Below, in pieces: positions 1 through 11,708 of a DNA stretch of 64,000 nucleotides. How positions within the stretch are numbered: the first letter of the stretch is position 1; each line of letters begins with the position of its first letter. Under the pieces are notes generated by a model, which saw only the letters and a program-made list of their open reading frames with translations, was not told the DNA's origin and made no database searches. Source of the DNA: Atriophallophorus winterbourni (Eukaryota > Platyhelminthes > Trematoda > Plagiorchiida > Microphallidae). The translations under genes and the position numbers were made by a program. The stretch is taken from positions 62,001-126,000 of the forward strand of contig JACCGJ010008482.1 of assembly GCA_013407085.1 (NCBI GenBank), read 5' to 3'.

Positions 1-560
1 TAAATCAAAGACCTTCCAAAACTTGTCACAGCCTTTCGTATTAGTGGACGTCTTAAGAATAGCATGCAATTTGAAGCAGTCTACAACCGACCTAGCCGTA
101 TGCTAGGAATGCCTCGGCGTATAATCGAACATTTCTTCCGTGAAACCTTCTCTATTACCATATATACGTATATTAAACCATTAATGGATTAATTAGTGCA
201 AGCTCAGACACCATGGCTGTAAAGGGATATCAAGCTGCTCGAGAGGATTTATCACAGAACAATTAACATAGTTAGCTGTCTTCGCAACCTACAACATTAG
301 AATCGACTTGTTCGTCGTCGCAGACTTGTTCCATTGAATCTAATCCTCACTAAAATGACTCGAAGATAAACCACCCTGTGGAATCTATTTCACCTCCGTG
401 CAAGCCATGTTACACGTACTCGCCCACTGGCATTAGATATTCCACATTCCCACCGGAACTGCCGTCGGTTTTTCTAGTTAGTGCGCGTTTGTTTCTTATG
501 GAACTCCTTACCGTTAAGTGTTGAACAATTATATAGTGAAATAAATGCAATAAAAAATTG
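1..560 (+). pseudogene. CR1-like reverse transcriptase C-terminal relic
   Basis: Conceptual translation across several stops gives the order seen in the C-terminal part of the better preserved CR1-like ORF2 at 53.5-54.1 kb: an F-EAVYN-RMLGMPRRI block, a YTYIKPLMD block, a W-RDIKLLERIYHR block and a terminal VRVCFLWNSLP block. Stops and frameshifts are frequent, so this is a dead fragment. The second copy at 57430-58155 extends further upstream. The family is inferred from block order. No intact catalytic domain is present. Confidence 0.6.
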
Positions 561-618
561 AATATATCTACGCCTAGAAATTCCACCTTACCTCCCGTTT
601 ATAAAGCACGACATTTAT

Positions 619-620
<2 letters not shown>

Positions 621-664
<44 letters not shown>
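621..664. repeat. (TA)n microsatellite
   Basis: An uninterrupted run of TA dinucleotides of about 44 bp. The same tract occurs at 58216-58259 in the second long-repeat copy. Confidence 0.97.
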
Positions 665-667
<3 letters not shown>

Positions 668-1265
668 GAGCGAAAAACAGGTATGACGATGCATATTAAA
701 AATCAATCATCCTATATTTGATTGTAATGAAGTTAAAGAGTTTACTAACAGAGCGCAATCTGAGCTCAGGTGAAATGTTATCAGTATTCTCATTGTTCAA
801 ACCACGCGCCTTGCATTCGAAGAAAATTCTTCAAATTTAAAGATTTTTTCGCAACCTTTTCACAGAGCCTATCTACGTGGTGTATAATCTAAACAACTTG
901 TTGCAACGTGTTGTATATCATGAAATTTGAAAACCAACTTACCAGTCACTTTACCAATTTTCTCAAAATCGACTGAAAATTCCCCATGTGAAGAATAAGA
1001 TAAATCATGAAGTGCACCACAATTTGGTCTCAAAATATGCTAAGATTTCTAGAAAATATACCAAACGAAAATGTGTGCATTATAGTCAAACGTTTATCAT
1101 TCTCTGATTGATAAAGATGTTTTAAATGTGGTGATCGATTTTATGTGTTCGCATTTGGTGTGATGCTCAGTATATTCATGTTTTATGCGCATGCGAATCC
1201 TGATCTTACTGTCCGAACCTGTCAAGTGCTAAAAGCACAGAACTTTTCTTGGGTTGTGTTTGATG

Positions 1266-1500
1266 GGAATGCAAGCAAATGATCATTTTTCGTGACCATG
1301 TGTTGGACATATGTGAATCAACAGCTTCCTTTTTTTTCTTCGCTGTCAGAGTCTGTTTTCTATGGAACTCCCTGCCCCCACATATTACTTGCGCATCAAC
1401 CCTGAACTTGTTCACGGCTGAACTTGACAAATATATGTTGACTAAACCCAACCTCACACCTGAATACACTTGCTGACTTTCCATATTGATAAAAAAGTTG
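1266..1500 (+). pseudogene. CR1-like ORF2 C-terminal tail relic
   Basis: An open frame of 65 codons at 1279-1476 encodes FAVRVCFLWNSLPP followed by LNLFTAELDKYM. This is the characteristic end of CR1-like ORF2 and is comparable to FSVRICFTWNYLPEE and VEVFASKLDEFM at 53.9-54.05 kb. In the second copy (58861-59175) it is followed by a CR1-type 3' end with a TGGTTACTGTTAAG block. Here that end is replaced by unrelated sequence. Catalytic domains are absent. Confidence 0.65.
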
Positions 1501-1809
1501 TGTTATTATGAATTCCTCGTAGCAAACGTATCCAACAGTGTAACACCAATGCATCTATTTACTTTTATACCACTCTGTCAAGAGTAATTGCATCCACATT
1601 CTACTCTCTCTAACTGATGAGTGCAAACAGCACGAAACCGATTTTGTGGTGTTTTTGATAGAAATACATTTGAATAAATTCGTTTTTCGAATATGATTAT
1701 TTTATCGGAATACATTTTGTCTTACCATCACACGTTTCAATTCTTGAGACTGCCAAATAGAAAACAATGGACGGTTTTAACAGAATCAGTAATTGTGTTA
1801 TAACATATA

Positions 1810-3442
1810 CCAAGACCTGTCCTATGTGATAATCATATTGCATTCAGTGTCGATTTCACTAATGATAAATGAAACAAAATGCATTTATAATTTTGAAAGT
1901 GTTGATTGCTTGACCAGCAATAACCTCGATATTCTTTGTATGAGTATACGAAATTTATTTGAAAGAAATCTTGGTGATGATAATTCATGTAAATTAACAT
2001 TCGGTGGTTTGCATTAGTTTTACCAATACTCCTTATTTCATGAGAGTTAGTGTTTAATCGCAACGTTTACAAAGGACTAATCAGCTATGTCCTTCATCTT
2101 TATTACAATATTATGTTCTATATTATAAGTTATCGTAACGAGTTAAGTTTTGAGCTGCTCTGATGTGTTTCTATGAAATTGCAATGTTCATTCATCGCAA
2201 TGCGAATACTCCGAACAAAACAACCATCGGATTTATAAACAGCTGAGCACAACATTAAACATTTCCACTTAAAAAGGAGTACAAAACATGTAGCGTGTGT
2301 AGGCGTAAAGTGAAATATAAACAGAATGATTACGCACCTTCGACCTTTGGGGCTTTTTTCTCTGTGAAAAATGAAGGAATATTTCGTAAATATTAAAAGA
2401 TAATGTCGAATATATGCATAAAATGTAATGTGAAATGTAATAAAAAAAGCTCAATATAAACGATAAAATATTATGCGCTTGGCATTTAATGTTACCATAT
2501 AAATTTGTCGCGCTATTTGCATTGTTCCACTTGATGAATAACACGGCTGTTTTCATCTCGTCCTCTGATTTGTAGGTCAGTTTTTTTCATTAAAACAGAA
2601 GTTATTTGTTGTGGAAATAATACTTTTTATTTTTCATTAAGTGTCGTGGCTCATAGAGCAAGTGATAATGTATTTGTAATCTTTCCATCGAGGTTGCAGA
2701 ATTTATATAACTTTTAAAAAGCTCATTTGCAGTCATTTCAATCACACACATAACACAATGTGAGCAAACGATTAATTAATTAAATTTGTTAAAGTTTTTA
2801 AACTTGAAAATGTTGGTAGTATAATTTAGATATCTTCGATTAAACACTTAAACTGAGCTATATTTAAACATTAATTAGAGCCCGGTGGTCACTTTTTCTT
2901 TTACTACGCTTTGTCATGATGGGCACATACACGCCAATATCAAGCCAAAATTTCGGAGATTATAGTTAGATTATCGCCAGCGAAATGGTTCAAGTAAATG
3001 CATTAACAAAGGTTTGCATTGTTTTACTTGCAAACCCATTGCATTACATTTCATACAACTGACGGCAATATATTGATTCAGTTGTTACAGTGTTCAGTGT
3101 CATAGAATAATTATGTTTGTCATTTAATGCAAGTTAAATGATGCGCTCGTACTTAAAAGTACGTTTATAATAGAACATTTTTTCAACTGTCCCATTGGTT
3201 AATCATGTTTATCGGGCGATATCAGTTGAAACAATTGTGGTTTTTCGATTTATGCTAAAGTGAACGATGATTAATCACTTGATGATGAATCACTTAACAA
3301 TTTTTCAATGTTTTAATTTGAATAAAACATAGAAGTGGAAGAATGGTAAACAAATTCGTTTGTAGACGCTGTTTGTCACAGCCAACATATTCAATCACAT
3401 TTACTCATAAATAATCGATCGGGTAAGCCCCATAATTCGAAC
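1810..3442. repeat. Tandem unit A (about 1.63 kb) inside the long repeat
   Basis: The stretch starting CAAGACCTGTCCTATG recurs at 3443, so 1810-2250 and 3443-3885 are paralogous. The first is a full unit and the second a partial one. The same arrangement exists near 59418-61007 and 61008-61430. A related segment without the flanking tandem lies at 54241-55575. The ORFs inside are short and not conserved, and no function is recognised. Confidence 0.8.
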
Positions 3443-3885
3443 AAGACCTGTCCTATGTGATAATCATATTGCATTCAGTGTCGATTTCACTAATGATAAA
3501 TAAAACAAAATGCATTTATAATTTTAAAAGTGTTGATCGCTTGACCAGCAATAACCTCGATATTCTTTGTATGAGTATACGAAATTTATTTAAAAGAAAT
3601 CTTGGTGATGATAATTCATGTAAATTAACATTCGGTGGTTTGCATTAGTTTTACTAATACTCCTTATTTCATGAGAGTTAGTGTTTAATCGCAACGTTTG
3701 CAAAGGACTAAACAACTATATCCTTCATCTTTATTTCATTATTATGTTCTATATTTTAAGTTATCGTAACGAGTTAAGTTTTGAGCTGCGCTGATGTGTT
3801 TCTATGAAATCGCAATGTTCATTCATCGCAATGCGAATACTCCGAACAAAACAATCATAGGATATATAAACAGCTGTTTCAAATC
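3443..3885. repeat. Partial tandem unit B of the same repeat
   Basis: Matches 1810-2250 closely, then diverges into sequence unique to the right part of the long repeat, which continues to about 5831. Confidence 0.8.
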
Positions 3886-4243
3886 CTGTCTATTAAACTC
3901 TTGAATGCTTGTTTCATAAGTTCATAGTGTATAACCTAATACTTAGAAGTTTGAATTAATCTTACATAAAATGTTTTTATTTAATGCATAAAATGATGAA
4001 AAAATAACACAGAAACTTTATTTCTTTTGTATGGTTGTTGTTTTCAACAAAATGTTTTACTAATTTTGAACAGTCGATAGGTTATGGGCAGATTTAAATG
4101 TGTCCTCTTAGCTTTAAATCGTAAACGGCTACTGATCTGCTTTCGACGTCACATATAATATTTTACATGATGTTTAGTTTCAGGTAAATACATATAAATA
4201 CCTTAGAGTTTCAGATCACCCAAAGTGCAATGTATTTAAAACA

Positions 4244-4386
4244 TTAACCGTTCACAAAAGCTGTGTTTCTAAATCGTGAATGATATGAGTTCGATCCAAC
4301 GGGATTCCAAAGGAAAAGTGTAACTTTACAAAAAGATTGATGGCAGAACCATTGATGGTCCGGTCTGTGAAACCGTTCAACGATAG
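4244..4386 (-). CDS. Candidate second exon of a small secreted peptide gene, copy 1
   Basis: Reading the minus strand after an AG at 4388-4387, a 143-nt stretch supplies the two bases that complete the phase-1 codon left by the signal-peptide exon at 5069-5129. It then runs 46 codons to a TAA at 4246-4244. The predicted part contains QWFC and SFCKVTLF. The paralogous stretch at 61786-61928 is exactly the same length and also open. Weaknesses: the polypyrimidine tract is poor, and most differences between the copies change amino acids, so either fast evolution or a non-coding stretch is possible. Confidence 0.35.
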
Positions 4387-5068
4387 CTATTCCGGGGATC
4401 GGTAACGATAATCACAATAACCAATGTACCCACGGCACATCTGCAGCATCCCCATGAGCAGGGCTACAATAAGGTATTTGTTCACTCTATTATGTATGCC
4501 TTCGGAATCCAAATTTGTTTAAGGTATCCGACTTACTGAAATCAATGTGCGCCACAGACGATTATGCTCGAGTATATTACAGGATGAAGAATGTGAGGCA
4601 AACTCATCCCTATATTTGAAGTGATCACTGTATCCATGAACTACGTAATCGGAGTTTTTGAATACTAAAATCTCGTAAAATTATATTTTCATGCAACATT
4701 CGTTGACGATAAAAAATTTAAATTTTATAAAACTTTCCAATCAATTGGTAAATATACATCATCATATCATACCACTCTGAGTATGCTGATGAGTTAACGA
4801 ATTTTGAAGATCACTAAACCGGGTCGTCAAATGCTAATAATATATGACGGCCAATGCTTCTAATCATCTTTAAAAGCTTGTATCTGTGAATATCCATGTT
4901 CTCCGTATCACTATTGAGCTAAGCTAATCTCGATAGATTTAATCTTAACATGTATGTTTGTTTCAGTCATGTTTTCATGTAAATTGCGCAGATATTGTGA
5001 AGAAATATTCTACGCACATAGTAATGCTTTCAACAAAACGTATGCAGAAAAATTAAACAAAAACTTAC

Positions 5069-5129
5069 GGAATAAACCACCCAGAGCAACCGGAATACAG
5101 ATTACCAGGAATAAGTTCATGCGCAGCAT
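5069..5129 (-). CDS. Candidate first exon: secretion signal peptide, copy 1
   Basis: The minus strand begins with ATG at 5129 and encodes MLRMNLFLVICIPVALGGLF, a basic start followed by a hydrophobic core typical of a secretion signal. The exon ends at a consensus donor (CC then GTAAGT at 5068). The coding part is 61 nt, phase 1. A TATA-like box lies 57-64 bp upstream at 5186-5193. The paralogue at 62609-62669 keeps the same length, start, donor and box. The mature product is not recognised; a candidate second exon lies 682 bp downstream. Confidence 0.55.
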
Positions 5130-5185
5130 TTTCGTGTAATACAACGTGAGTTCGTTCTCAAGATGCGTTCTCACAAAACCTCCTG

Positions 5186-5193
5186 TATATATA
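5186..5193 (-). promoter_or_regulatory. TATA-like box upstream of signal-peptide exon, copy 1
   Basis: TATATATA within GTATATATACGC lies about 60 bp before the ATG at 5129. It is conserved at 62726-62733 in the paralogue. The region upstream of it (about 5200-5340) is also related to 8764-8950. Confidence 0.4.
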
Positions 5194-5974
5194 CGCACAC
5201 ATATATCACAATTGATTTTTCTTCTATGAAGGTTTGCGTTTACTGGTCGTAAGTCAACGGCAGAGTGCACCGATATAGAACAGGTTCATTCTGGTCGATA
5301 GTTCACTTATATCTACAATAACAAAATCATTCAACTTTTCTCGAAGTACCGGAATAACAAATTAAAATTAAAATTGGTGCTGAGACAATTTTACAAGTTT
5401 CATTCATTTACATTAATTAATGTATACGTGTAATTTGTTGAATGCGTTTTCGAAAACAATTTGTAGATTTCCATTTATAATATTTATCTAACAACGTAGA
5501 CGACTTCCGGAAAACACTTCGGTAGAATCTGAGTAAAAACATGGTTTCGTTATATATGCAAATCATGTAATGGCCAATCCAACTTTCTCATCTTGAGAAC
5601 AATTGCTGCCTTAGCCGTGGTGCAAAACATAAAGTTATTTCTGATACACGCTTATAGGTAACACGTTCAAGATGGTGCAGTTTGCGGCTAGAATTGGAGA
5701 ATAATTGCAGCCTCCGTGTAATGGACCGCTAGCCAACTACAGCTGACGGTCAATATGTATTAGTGTTAGCGTGATGCGTTATGCAGGATATTACTCTGGA
5801 TCGCAATCACAAATGATGCAGATTTTGAATTTCGGCAGCTTCACGCATACTGCTACATCGTTTAACTCCTTCTACGAATCACTTTGTGATTCCTTTGTGA
5901 TTTGAACATCGTCGTTCGTTTTAATAACTCTATATAACAGTTGTATACAAGTATTAATCCGTTTACCACGATAT

Positions 5975-6130
5975 CGCCTGTTCAAGGCTCACTGAGCGAA
6001 TTAAAACCCTGAAATTATTTGATTATCTGCTGACATCCTCATCTCTTACACACAACTACCGATTTCGGACTGTTTGCATCATCAGGTGGAGACAGTAAGG
6101 TCTGGTTCAGATAGGCTTGAAACATTGGTA
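5975..6130. repeat. Inverted pair with a hammerhead-like motif
   Basis: The plus strand has TTCAAGGCTCACTGAG near 5979. The minus strand carries a related start near 6125, followed by ACCTGATGATGCAAACAG and then CCGAAATCGG. The same unit in plus orientation occurs at 21579-21660 and 21815-21885. CTGATGA followed by GAAA recalls a hammerhead core, but helix II is weak and helix I does not pair convincingly, so activity is doubtful. Confidence 0.4.
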
Positions 6131-6367
6131 AAGTGGTGAAAACTGTTATACTTGCATGCTAATGTTATAAATGGATGGTGATGTGATCAACACACTGCAT
6201 TGATATTTTGAATACATTTTAATCATATAACAAATCACCATAAATATAGCTTATGTTAATCCACATGTAATATTTGACTTTTTTTTCAAATTGGGGATCA
6301 ATGTAGTCGTACATATTTATTTGTCCACACAGTGTATCTTCTTCGCTGAAATCCTTGATTATTTACT

Positions 6368-8660
6368 TTGCTTGAACAAAGTGGTATCTGTGATATGTTT
6401 CACTCTGCACGGATAAACATGTTCCAAAATAGCATAGCGTTCGGGATATTTTTCGAGTTTGAGACTTGGCTTCAGCCCTACATAACCGATGGTGAGCACT
6501 CAATTCCGAAAATGTTACTACTCCGTGGCGATAACCTGAGTCCCAGCGGTGGAGTTGCAGTCTATTTTCATGAACGTTTAGCGCAGTGCAACCTAATCGA
6601 TCATCCTGACGTCAGCCTTCCTGATACGATGTGGTGATCAGTAAAGCTAGTCAATGGAGATGAATGTACGATCGGCATCATTTACCGCTCGCTATCATCC
6701 GAAAGCTCATTTAATGATAAAATAAGCTTCAAGATGGCTCAATTGCTTATCATTTGCGATTTAATTCTCCCGCATCTGATTTAAAGCAGTGAACGCTACC
6801 TTTACTTATTTGAGCATAAATTCTACTGAAACACTGAAAAACCACTTTGTCCAGACATCTGGCAGACTGGGTATTGACTAACTTTCTATTCATGAAGCAA
6901 CTTTTAGAAAAGTCTGACCATTTTTATTCGATTATGTTTGTAGTACGGAACGATTCAGCGAACATACAAAATTTTTCAGTAAAATACAGTTGCTATTCGT
7001 AAATATCAGTTTGCACGATGCGCACACCCAATAGTTTGATTTCTTGGATACTGGCTTATATAATAATACATTTGACTCAATCTGTCCAAGATACCGCCAA
7101 AGGTTGGGAGAATACTTTGTCAAGTAAACGAAAAGAAGTATCCGGGCGAAGACAAAATTAACCACGCCATACTTTACAGGTGATGAATTGCTTTGACTGC
7201 TCCACTCACACGCGTATTCAATTTCAGCCGCCATGAAGGAAACATACCAGCGCTTTGGAAATCAGGGATGATAAATCCTATTCATGAAGGTGGTAGCGAT
7301 TAAGATTCAGCAAACTACAGATCCGGTAACGCTACTTCCGGTGATCACTAAATTAATGTAACGCATTGTGAAAGCGTGCATAAAAGAACATTTTAAAAAC
7401 CAGAATATTATGCCTGCAGCACAACACGTTTTCTAAGAAATCTTTGCTGTTTGTATAAACTACTTACAACGTTCGAGGATTACCACCAAGGCACTAGACT
7501 AAGGTGAGGCTGTACATGCTTGCTACATCGACATTTCCTATGCTTTTTATGGACTAAACAATAACGTTTTAATAAAAAAGCTGGCAGCTTATAGAATAAC
7601 GGGAATGTTGCTGAATTGGATAAGATAATATCTTGCTGGAAGACACGCCCATGATCACGTTGTAAGCACCTTCTCTAGAATAATAGGCGTCATGAGTGGA
7701 GTTCCGCAATGCTCGGTGCTCGGACCTCTTCTATTCTTGGTGTACATCAACGATAAAGTAGAGGATATTAGAGGAAACTTGATAATGTTTTGCGGTCTAT
7801 ATTAAAGTATATGAACGTGTTAGACCTGTTAATGACTGCATGACATTAAAAGGGGATCTGTGCACATTATTTCGTTGGTCCTAGTCAAATGAGTTATCAT
7901 AATAACACGCCAAATATAAAATGCAGCGGATTGGAAAATCTCGGAACCCATGTATCACTAAGACAACCATGATCAAATCTGGACTCCCGCAATAACAGAT
8001 CTCGGTTTATGGGTCACGTTTAAACTTAAGCCTGGACAGTGTACAACAAAGCCTGTCGTATATTGAGCCAGAAATTTAGCCCGGCTAATTAATAGTTATG
8101 TACGTCATGTTATATAATATTCCATCCAACCCTGGGCACCAGGGCTGAAGAAGGATATCTAACTACTTGACAGCATATATCATCGTGTGATATATTTGGT
8201 AACTTGTCACAGAAATTTGCCTTTCAAATAGCGAATGTTGAAACAACATCCCTGCAATTTTACCTAATGACGGATAGATAGTTACCGCCGTTTGTCACTC
8301 AAAACCTTGCATACTGAATATCATCGCCTCAACACTTACTAAAGCCCCAATGGCCTCACTCCAACACGGAAACATTGAGAGGCTTTGAGTATTTCACGTT
8401 CTGAATTGAATATTTGTCGAAAATATTCCTCGGTAAGTATGTTTTTCACTTGGGACATTTTGACATAACAAACCACATGCACGGTATCTGTTGCGGTTTT
8501 CGCTTCTAAAATCGATGAATATAAGACAAACCATGCCGTATAAGATATTCGCAATTAATTTAATAATGATTTTATCAATTAACGAGATATACAATGTCAT
8601 CCTAAGGTTACTGTTAAGCTAAATACGTTTTCTACCATAATACTTTCTGAGTTCTGATGA
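6368..8660 (+). pseudogene. Degenerate CR1-like element, copy A
   Basis: Translations across many stops and shifts follow the 51.3-54.2 kb element. There is an endonuclease part with LLRGDNLSPSGGVAVYFHE (6440-6640), then RT pieces with NNVLIKKL and GNLIMF where the catalytic FADD block should be (about 7780, clearly altered), then the C-terminal blocks. It closes with a CR1-type 3' end near 8600-8660 (GGTTACTGTTAAGC...TTCTGAGTTCTG). It is too decayed to encode anything. Confidence 0.75.
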
Positions 8661-8763
8661 TTGCACATAGAACGAATTTTAGTTGTTCCTGTGCATCATT
8701 TTCGTCCAAACCATTGCTAGTTAATTCTGAAGCTGCTTTTTCACGAAACTTTGTTAATCTATG

Positions 8764-8950
8764 CATGCAAAAACATCACAAGTGATTTTTCTTTTCTGAG
8801 GGTTCATCTTTTGAGGTCATTCTTCAACGGTAGCGTGCACCGATGAAAAACAACGTCGTTCTTATCGATGATTCACTTATGACCACGAAAATATTGAAAG
8901 TTTCTTGGTTTACCGAAATATTGAATCAACAAACAAGATTTTACGGTGAA
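8764..8950 (-). repeat. Diverged third copy of the region upstream of the signal-peptide gene
   Basis: This matches 5200-5400 and 62740-62940 with many substitutions, including GTGCACCGAT, a GATGATTCACTTAT-like block and the ACCGAAATA tract. The TATA box and signal-peptide exon are not present next to it, so only the upstream region survives. Confidence 0.5.
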
Positions 8951-9054
8951 AAAAAAATCGCTTTACATGTACCATTTGGTGACATCTATAGAAAATACAG
9001 CTGATTGCAATCTAAATTCTGTCGAGCCGATTGGTTTGAGTGGGTTCATATGAG

Positions 9055-9700
9055 TCAATATACCGGGCCGATAGTGGAGTGGTCTTTGATATGAAAATCC
9101 ATCTGCGATTTGAAATCACTCATCGTAGGAGCGTTAACAACAACCTGTGATAGTGAATTCCACGGAAAGTAAATACACACCGAGATGAAATGTCGTCTAC
9201 AATGAAGTCTTGATTGAGGTATAACGAGACAAGTTGAATGACTCTGTGTATTCTTACGGGAGCTAACTTTTGTCACATCGCGGAGAGGGCGATTTTCGAT
9301 CCGCAGTATTTTGTATGTTGGAATCATGTCTTGCCTAACTTTAATTTGTGTATAATCAGTCAATCTCAGCATGGCCGATAGCTCTTGTCATGGGATGCGC
9401 TGTATGCGATCAACTAGCTTCGTTACCCAGGGATAAACTTTACCCAAGTATTCAATGTCTTTACACAAACACAGTACCCAAGCTGGGATCACGTATTCTA
9501 TCGTCGGATGGTTGTATGTTATTAAAATGCGACGGAGAGATGTAGTAGATAATCGCCCAAAAAACCTTCTTCGCCTTCTCAAGATACAGCTTGCCCTGTT
9601 GAATACTTTCCGGCAACGACATTTTGGTTTCAGGTTATTTGTAATTAAGAAACTAGGATACTATTGGTCAAAGAAATGCGTCGAAAGTTAGAACTGGAAC
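9055..9700 (-). pseudogene. CR1-like C-terminal fragment, copy C
   Basis: The minus strand carries RRILITYNHPTIEYVIPAW and KDIEYLGKVYPWVTKLV (9388-9640), followed by a 105-codon frame at 9055-9372 with TYKILRIENRPL and FISVCIYFPWNSLSQVV. This is the CR1-type tail order. It is 5' truncated with a frameshift between the two parts. The first 230 bases of its 3' part reappear at 11709-11935. Confidence 0.65.
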
Positions 9701-10294
9701 ACAAGCTGAAACATGTAAAAGCTGCCAACATTACATGATTAACCCTACAAGGATTAAAACTGTCTGAGGTAGCTTTTCGAAATGAGAAATCAAGTGAAGA
9801 CCGAAGACTACCTCTATTCAGATAATCATTCGATTCACATGATAGCAGTTGGACATCCTAATGGAGCAGAATTGTGAGACGCGTATTGTTTGACTGATCA
9901 GATATCAGGTCGCTGCAACGAGCCCTTCACTTATCAAGCAAAACTTGAATGGAAAATTGTGTGATCCAGTCCATTCGACTTCGACCTCTAACAATGTTTT
10001 GTTGAGCATACAGCAAAAAGACAGGGTTGCGGCTGAAAAATTGGAGTTGATGTCCAATCAATAGTTGCAGTATGGTGTGTCGTGTGTCTAACAATTGTCG
10101 AGGGACGAACTGAAGGCAGTTTAAATTGACGAGAATTCATGTTGCCTAAAACAGGATCATTTTAATTTGTGTTTACCATCTTCAACTCCGCAGCAAAACT
10201 GAGCTGCCAAACTGACGTTTACATAATCTACAATCTCGGTTTCGGCGAAAACGTGTGATGCTCCAAAAGCATACAAATGAGACGGAACGCAATT
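9701..10294. other. No gene recognised
   Basis: About 600 bases between two CR1-like fragments, with only short frames in all directions and no recognised repeat or motif. Confidence 0.5.
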
Positions 10295-11708
10295 TAAGCT
10301 CTGTGTATGCGAAACCGGTTCCAGATCATCACCGGCAGTTTGAGACGGTTCCAGCAATACATGACCAATGCTGATCTCTCAAATCCGAACGAGTTACAAC
10401 TCCGACGCGATCGCTTAATTCCCGGCAGTGGAGTTGCAGTCTACTTTTCTAAACGTTTAGCGCGTCGTAACTTATTCGATCATCCTGAACTCAGCTTCCC
10501 GATACGAGGTGGTGTTCAGTAAAGCTAGTAAATGGAGATGAATGTACGATCAGCATCATTTACCGCTCGCCATCACCCGAAAGCTCATTCAATGATAAAA
10601 TGATAGAATCCTTGCAATATATCACAAGCTTCCAAAACTCTCAATTGCCCATCATTTGCGATGTAATTCTCCCGCATATGATTTCAAAAAGTGAACACTA
10701 TGTGTATTCGTGTGAACTTATATTCTATTTATCCACTGAACAAGCAGATGGGGTATTGACTAACCTTCTATCCATGACCTTGTCTTAACGACTGAAGCAA
10801 CCATTAGGAAAGATTGATCATAAGGTGCTTATTTTCGATTATGTATGTAGTGCGGAACGATTTAGGGAACATACAAAATTGTTCAGGAAAATGCTATTTC
10901 AAACATCATGGATTCTGGCTTATTTTAAAATACATTCATGCATTTTTGGATTTCAAAATTTGACGAAACATGGGGTTTTATACCAAACGAAGGCAACCAC
11001 AAATACCACTTTCTTCTGCGGATTAAAACGTTCGAGGACCAAGATACTAGAAGTAGGTGAGTCTGTACATTTATGCTACATCGACATTTCCTAAGCTTCC
11101 GATAGAGTCAACAATGATGTTTTAATAAAAATCTCGAAGCTTATAGTATAACACGAATGCTGCTGAATTGGATAAGAGACTATCTTACTGATAGACACGT
11201 CCACGTTCGCTTTGGCAGCACCTTCTCTAGAAGAAAGGACGTCATATGTGTAGTTTCGCAAGGTTCGGCGCATGCACCTGTTATATTCTTGCTGTACATG
11301 GAGGATATAATAGAGGATACCGAATGTAACCAGATACTCTTCGCCAGTTATATTGAAATATGGAAACTTGACAGATTTGTTAATGACTACATGGCAATGC
11401 AACGGGAAATTTGCACTTATTTCGTTTGTCCCAGTCACATGAGTTACCAGTTAAACTTGCCAAATGTAAAATGCTGAAGGCGTAACGGTTTCATCAGTCT
11501 GGACCACCGCTGATAAATATTTCGGAATATGGGTATGTTTCAAACTTAAGCCTGAACATCATTGCCGGACAGTGTACAATAAAAACTGCCGTATCTTGAG
11601 ACTCCTAAAAGGATATTCAGGATTTTCACCGTAGCAACTTTACTCCGGTTAATTAATACGTAAGTACGTCATGTTATATAATTTTCCATCCAACCCTGAG
11701 CAACATGA
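10295..11708 (+). pseudogene. Degenerate CR1-like element, copy B
   Basis: It starts in an endonuclease-like part (SGVAVYFSKRLARRNLFDHP, 10425-10500), continues through the IIYRSPSPESSF-like region and the RT part with LLNWIRDYLTDRHVHVRFGS (11157-11225), then the GHHCRTVYN-like C-terminal region. The RT active-site segment reads FASYIEIW in place of the FADD type, so it is dead. It ends at the word GAGCAACATGACTTA, which also occurs in the fragment at 63740-64000. Confidence 0.7.

Larger units (their letters stand above)
1..1495. repeat. Near-identical long direct repeat, copy 1 (partner 57596-59090)
   Basis: This segment matches 57596-59090 almost base for base at a constant offset of 57,595, including a TA microsatellite and the same open frames. 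Few differences are visible, for example one base near 1196. It begins at the window edge, so its true left end is not seen. The continuation after about 1500 is also homologous to the second copy but clearly more diverged. Confidence 0.95.
1512..5831. repeat. Diverged part of the long direct repeat, copy 1
   Basis: Homologous to 59188-63379 with scattered substitutions and small indels, so it is visibly less similar than the first 1.5 kb. Homology stops at the sequence ATGCAGATTTTGAA in both copies. Copy 2 then runs into a CR1-like fragment, and copy 1 runs into a hammerhead-like inverted repeat. Apart from the candidate small secreted-peptide gene at 4.2-5.2 kb and an internal repeat, no gene is seen in this AT-rich stretch. 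Confidence 0.88.

Noticed and set aside
1206..1484. 92-codon minus-strand ORF, also at 58801-59079
   Set aside because: It is the antisense of the CR1-like C-terminal tail, and its conservation follows from the recent duplication.
4783..4812. CTGATGAGTTAACGAATTT as a hammerhead core
   Set aside because: No helix II of useful length, GAAT instead of GAAA, and no pairing for helix I. The same holds for the copy at 62.32 kb.
9388..9691. Overlapping plus-strand ORFs at 9348-9691
   Set aside because: They are antisense to the CR1-like fragment, whose blocks are recognisable on the minus strand.
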